The notes under the pieces were generated by a model. It saw nothing but the letters and a program-made list of their open reading frames with translations, was not told where the DNA came from and ran no database searches. Made by a program: the position numbers and the translations under genes. DNA of 64,000 nt, from positions 126,282 to 190,281 of the forward strand of contig NZ_JADBGI010000004.1 of assembly GCF_014892575.1 (NCBI RefSeq). The letters are read 5' to 3'. Below, piece by piece: positions 61,378-64,000 of this stretch. The DNA is from Nocardiopsis coralli. GTDB taxonomy: Bacteria; Actinomycetota; Actinomycetes; Streptosporangiales; Streptosporangiaceae. Within the stretch, counting starts at the first letter, position 1. The number at the start of each line of letters is the position of its first letter.

Positions 61378-61529
61378 ACCTTCCCGGAACGTGCGCCCGC
61401 AGGTCGTGGCGGGCGCACAGCGTCTGGGCGGCGCGCGGGACCCGCCGCCGAGGTGGCACCGGTCGAACTGTGGGGGTTCCCGGTGCGGACGACGGCGGAC
61501 GAGACGGTCCCCGCCGCCCGGACGTGACG

Positions 61530-61560
61530 CGGGGGCGGACCCGGTGCGGGCCCGCCCCCG
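61530..61560. terminator. bidirectional terminator between B2 and the LCP gene
   Basis: CGGGGGCGG (61530-61538) with CCGCCCCCG (61552-61560) and an inner CCCG/CGGG stem, between two convergent genes. Confidence 0.75.
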
Positions 61561-61576
61561 TTGCCGTGTCCGCCCC

Positions 61577-63103
61577 TCAGTCGTCCTCGGTGCCGAGACC
61601 GAGGCCGTCCGCGCAGGGGTCGGAGGTGGCGTCGCGCCCCTCGCCCGGCCGCGCGGACGGCGACGGCGACTCCGAGGGCTCGTCCTCGGTCTGCGGGAGG
61701 CCGGCCTCGGTGGGTTCGGCGCCCGGGGGCTCGTTCGGGGCCTGGGTGTCGTCGGCGGCCATGAGCTCCGGCAGCGGTTCACCGTCGCGGACCGCGTTGA
61801 AGAGCTTCTCGGCCTCCTCCTCGTTCCACACGATCCGGTCGGGGTCGTGCGGCGCCTGGAACCAGGGCACGGTGTGGAACTCGATGTCCGACAGGTCGGC
61901 GTCGGCGAGCGTGAACGCGAGCGAGACCATGCGGTCCAGGCTGAGGTCCTGGTCGGTGGCGCTGTGCTGGGCGACGGCCTCGGCGATGCCGTTCATCTTC
62001 CGCGGGCTCGTGAGGACCTCGCTGCTGACCACCTGGTTGGCCAGCGCGGCCATGAACATCTGCTGCCGGTCGATGCGTCCGATGTCGCCGCCGTCGCCGA
62101 TCTCGTAGCGCGCACGTACGAAGGACAGTGCGGTCTCCCCGTCCAGCACCTGGTCGCCGGCGTCGAGCTCCAGGTCGGAGCGGTCGTCCTCCATCGGCTC
62201 GGGGATGCACATCTCCACCCCGCCGATGGCGTCGACGACGTCGCGGAAGCTCGCGAAGCTCAGGTGCACGAAGTGGTCGATGCGGATGTCGGTCAGCGAC
62301 TCGATCGTGTGCACCACACACGGAGGACCGCCGTGGTAGAGCGCCGCGTTGATCATGCCGTAGTGGGGGTGCGTGCCGTCGGTCTCGCCGTAGGGTTCGC
62401 AGCCCGGGAGCTCGACCAGGGAGTCGCGGGGGAAGCTCACCACGGACGCACGGTCGTCGGGGGAGATGTGCGCGAGCATCAGGGAGTCGGAGCGCTCGCC
62501 CTCGAACTCCTGCGTGTAGGCGGGACTGTCCTCCTCGTACCCGTCGGAGCCGATGAAGAGCACGTTGACCGCGTCGTCGATGGCGTCCGGGCGGTCCTCC
62601 TCGACCAGAACCGACTCGATGTCGTGCTGGTCCATGTCGGACCGGAGCGAGTGGTAGTAGGCGTAGGCGCCGCCGACCAGGGCGACCATCACCAGGGCGA
62701 GCGAGGCGGCGGACCACAGGAGGGCCTTGCGCCACCGGCGCGGCCGCACCGGTTTCGCTGCCGGGGCCGCCTCCGCGGCCTTCTGCCCGGGGGAGTCGAC
62801 GTCGGGTTCGGGCTCCTCGGGCTCCGCCTCGTCGAACGCGAGGTCGGCCTCGACCTGTTCGATGCCGGGCTGTTCGGCGTCGTCCGCGGGGCCGTCGGTA
62901 CTGGTCTCTTCCGTGCCGGTGTCCTCGGTGCCGGTCTCCTCCGGCTCCTCGTCCTTCCCGTCCGCACCAGTGCCCTCAGTGGTCACTTCATTTCCCTCCG
63001 TATCCGAAGCAGGTGTGGGGACGCCTCCGGGTTCGGCAGGGGAGGAGGGGGAGCGGTCGTCGTCCGGACCGGGTCCGTTTTTGTTGTCGTCGTCAGCGGC
63101 CAT
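61577..63103 (-). CDS. LytR-CpsA-Psr (LCP) family cell-wall ligase
   Basis: 508 residues from ATG 63103. A long acidic, disordered cytoplasmic N-terminus (about 1-120), one membrane helix (about 125-147: ALLWSAASLALVMVALVGG), then the LCP domain: VLFIGSDG, RSDSLMLAHI, SVVSFPRDSLV with the conserved Arg/Asp, and MINAALYHGG. After it an acidic Pro/Ser tail. LCP proteins transfer undecaprenyl-linked polymers (teichoic acid, arabinogalactan or similar) to peptidoglycan. The very acidic head is longer than usual. Confidence 0.93.
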   Translation of the reverse strand: MAADDDNKNGPGPDDDRSPSSPAEPGGVPTPASDTEGNEVTTEGTGADGKDEEPEETGTEDTGTEETSTDGPADDAEQPGIEQVEADLAFDEAEPEEPEPDVDSPGQKAAEAAPAAKPVRPRRWRKALLWSAASLALVMVALVGGAYAYYHSLRSDMDQHDIESVLVEEDRPDAIDDAVNVLFIGSDGYEEDSPAYTQEFEGERSDSLMLAHISPDDRASVVSFPRDSLVELPGCEPYGETDGTHPHYGMINAALYHGGPPCVVHTIESLTDIRIDHFVHLSFASFRDVVDAIGGVEMCIPEPMEDDRSDLELDAGDQVLDGETALSFVRARYEIGDGGDIGRIDRQQMFMAALANQVVSSEVLTSPRKMNGIAEAVAQHSATDQDLSLDRMVSLAFTLADADLSDIEFHTVPWFQAPHDPDRIVWNEEEAEKLFNAVRDGEPLPELMAADDTQAPNEPPGAEPTEAGLPQTEDEPSESPSPSARPGEGRDATSDPCADGLGLGTEDD

Positions 63104-63425
63104 CGTGCAATCTCGGTGGTCCCGGGCGACGGGGCGGGCCGAGGACCGCGTCGTCGCCCGGCAAGGGTCAGTGGTCCGTGTGCGGAGTGGAGCGGGGGGC
63201 GGGGGGTGCGGGCGACCAGGTCCGGTGCAGAGGATGGGGACACGGGGCCAGGACGGGGATGCCGACACCCACGCGTGGCGATCCTAGGTGAAGTTGTCTC
63301 CGGTGGCGTGCTCGGGTTGTCCGCGAGCGGGAGTACTGACCGCAATTGCGCCGCACAATTCCTTCGCAGGTCGGGCGCCTTCTGGCGCTCCCGAGCCCGA
63401 CTTTCTCATCCTTGTGCGGACGAAG
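63104..63425. other. intergenic region upstream of the LCP gene
   Basis: 322 bp. No gene. A possible minus-strand -10 (TAGGAT, 63288-63283) lies about 180 bp before the LCP start, giving a long leader; AT-richer stretch with GCAATTGC at 63340. Confidence 0.4.
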
Positions 63426-63467
63426 GCCGGTGTGACCCGCCGAAATCACCAGGACGGGCACACCGGC
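63426..63467. terminator. terminator of the last gene
   Basis: GCCGGTGTG (63426-63434) pairs with CACACCGGC (63459-63467), 43 bp past the end of the minus-strand gene at 63510. Confidence 0.65.
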
Positions 63468-63509
63468 AGTGTCTTCGGGCAGAAGCGACCCTGTTCGGCC
63501 AGGTGTCGT

Positions 63510-63995
63510 CTACTCGTCGTCGTCCCAGAAGGCGCTGTTCTCCTTCTCCTTCTTCTGCGCCTTGTCGGTCTCGGTCTCGGGGATCTTGGTCGCGGTCTTG
63601 GCCGAAGCCTTCGCAGCGGGCTTCGGGGCCGGCTTGGCGGCGGTCTTGCGGCGGGCCGTGCCACCGCTCGATCCGCCCTTGCCGCCGGTGTGGCGGGGGC
63701 GTTCGGTGACCGCGGTCTTGGTGATGGGCTCGCTCGGGGCGGTTGCCTCGCCCGACCGCATGCGCAGTGCTTCCTCCTCGACGGAGAGCATCGTGCGGAC
63801 GTTGGAGGGCACCTCGGGCAGGCGCTCCGAACGCAGGTGCGCGCCGAGCACCTCCAGCGCGTGGTCGCACAGCAGGCGGCGGGCGCGTTCGGCGTTGACC
63901 CCGCTGAGCTCCTCCAGCTCCGGCAGCGAGCGTTCGCGCAGGAGCCGGATGAGGTCGCGGAGCCGGTCGCGGGTCTTACGGTCGGTCATCGCCAT
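63510..63995 (-). CDS. protein with helical N-domain and Lys/Ala-rich basic tail
   Basis: 161 residues from ATG 63995 (ATG 63989 also possible); it ends inside the window but a start further upstream cannot be excluded. Residues about 5-85 are predicted helical (RKTRDRLRDLIRLLRERSLPELEELSG). After a linker, residues about 105-145 are Lys/Ala/Pro-rich (PAPKPAAKASAKTATK), like the C-terminal tails of actinobacterial histone-like proteins, then an acidic end SAFWDDDE. I do not recognise the family; a nucleoid-binding role is possible. Confidence 0.65.
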   Translation of the reverse strand: MAMTDRKTRDRLRDLIRLLRERSLPELEELSGVNAERARRLLCDHALEVLGAHLRSERLPEVPSNVRTMLSVEEEALRMRSGEATAPSEPITKTAVTERPRHTGGKGGSSGGTARRKTAAKPAPKPAAKASAKTATKIPETETDKAQKKEKENSAFWDDDE

Positions 63996-64000
63996 GACCG

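Overview
The window is very GC-rich with strong third-position GC bias, many GTG and TTG starts, tightly overlapping start/stop codons and hairpin terminators mostly without T-tracts. It also carries a parS palindrome and DnaA boxes of the Streptomyces type. Together these point to an actinomycete; the gene content (carnitine and nickel/urease loci, two TipAS-type MerR genes, LCP protein, polyphosphate-polymerase-like protein) suggests a Nocardiopsis-like filamentous genus, which is an inference. I see no phage, transposon, integrase or CRISPR array.

Layout, left half. 1-5141 is a plus-strand catabolic operon (flavin oxidoreductase cut by the window edge, Gfo/Idh/MocA dehydrogenase, FAD dehydrogenase, TIM-barrel isomerase) facing the tctCBA uptake operon (5222-8291). 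A CPH-type copper ATPase follows, behind two CsoR-like palindromes. 10892-15042 holds a VTC/DUF4956 gene pair and a two-component system with an Asp-rich membrane protein; both transcription units begin with the same composite repeat. Then come an EamA-like transporter, a three-gene ABC exporter, dhaKL, a DUF418 protein, an L,D-transpeptidase, a PP2C-like protein and a small HTH protein. 24823-30100 is a carnitine locus (thioesterase, carnitine dehydrogenase, dehydrocarnitine cleavage enzyme, XRE-TetR regulator, BCCT transporter).

Right half. 30308-33473 holds small regulatory and stress genes. 33643-38644 is a nickel/peptide-type ABC importer with a permease-ATPase fusion, convergent with ureABCFGD (38591-43422); an ArsR-family gene faces the importer. 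The urease large subunit lacks the usual flap cysteine and there is no ureE. After a second MerR-TipAS gene and tRNA-Arg(ACG) come gabT and gabD. 50695-56552 is a cluster with a GntR/FCD regulator, two Asp/Glu-racemase-superfamily proteins, DUF3830, a D-2-hydroxyacid dehydrogenase and an amidase. Three identical 14-bp palindromes link this cluster to gabT/gabD. It is flanked by two inverted copies of a gene pair for secreted acidic proteins (A1-B1 at 48146-50435, A2-B2 at 59476-61377). A DevR/DevS-like pair, an LCP cell-wall protein and a basic-tailed protein finish the window.

The best candidates for undescribed biology are the GntR regulon with its unknown substrate, the operator shared by the two-component system and the VTC/DUF4956 genes, and the duplicated secreted A-B pair. 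All functions are read from sequence motifs and family knowledge; no database search was run.
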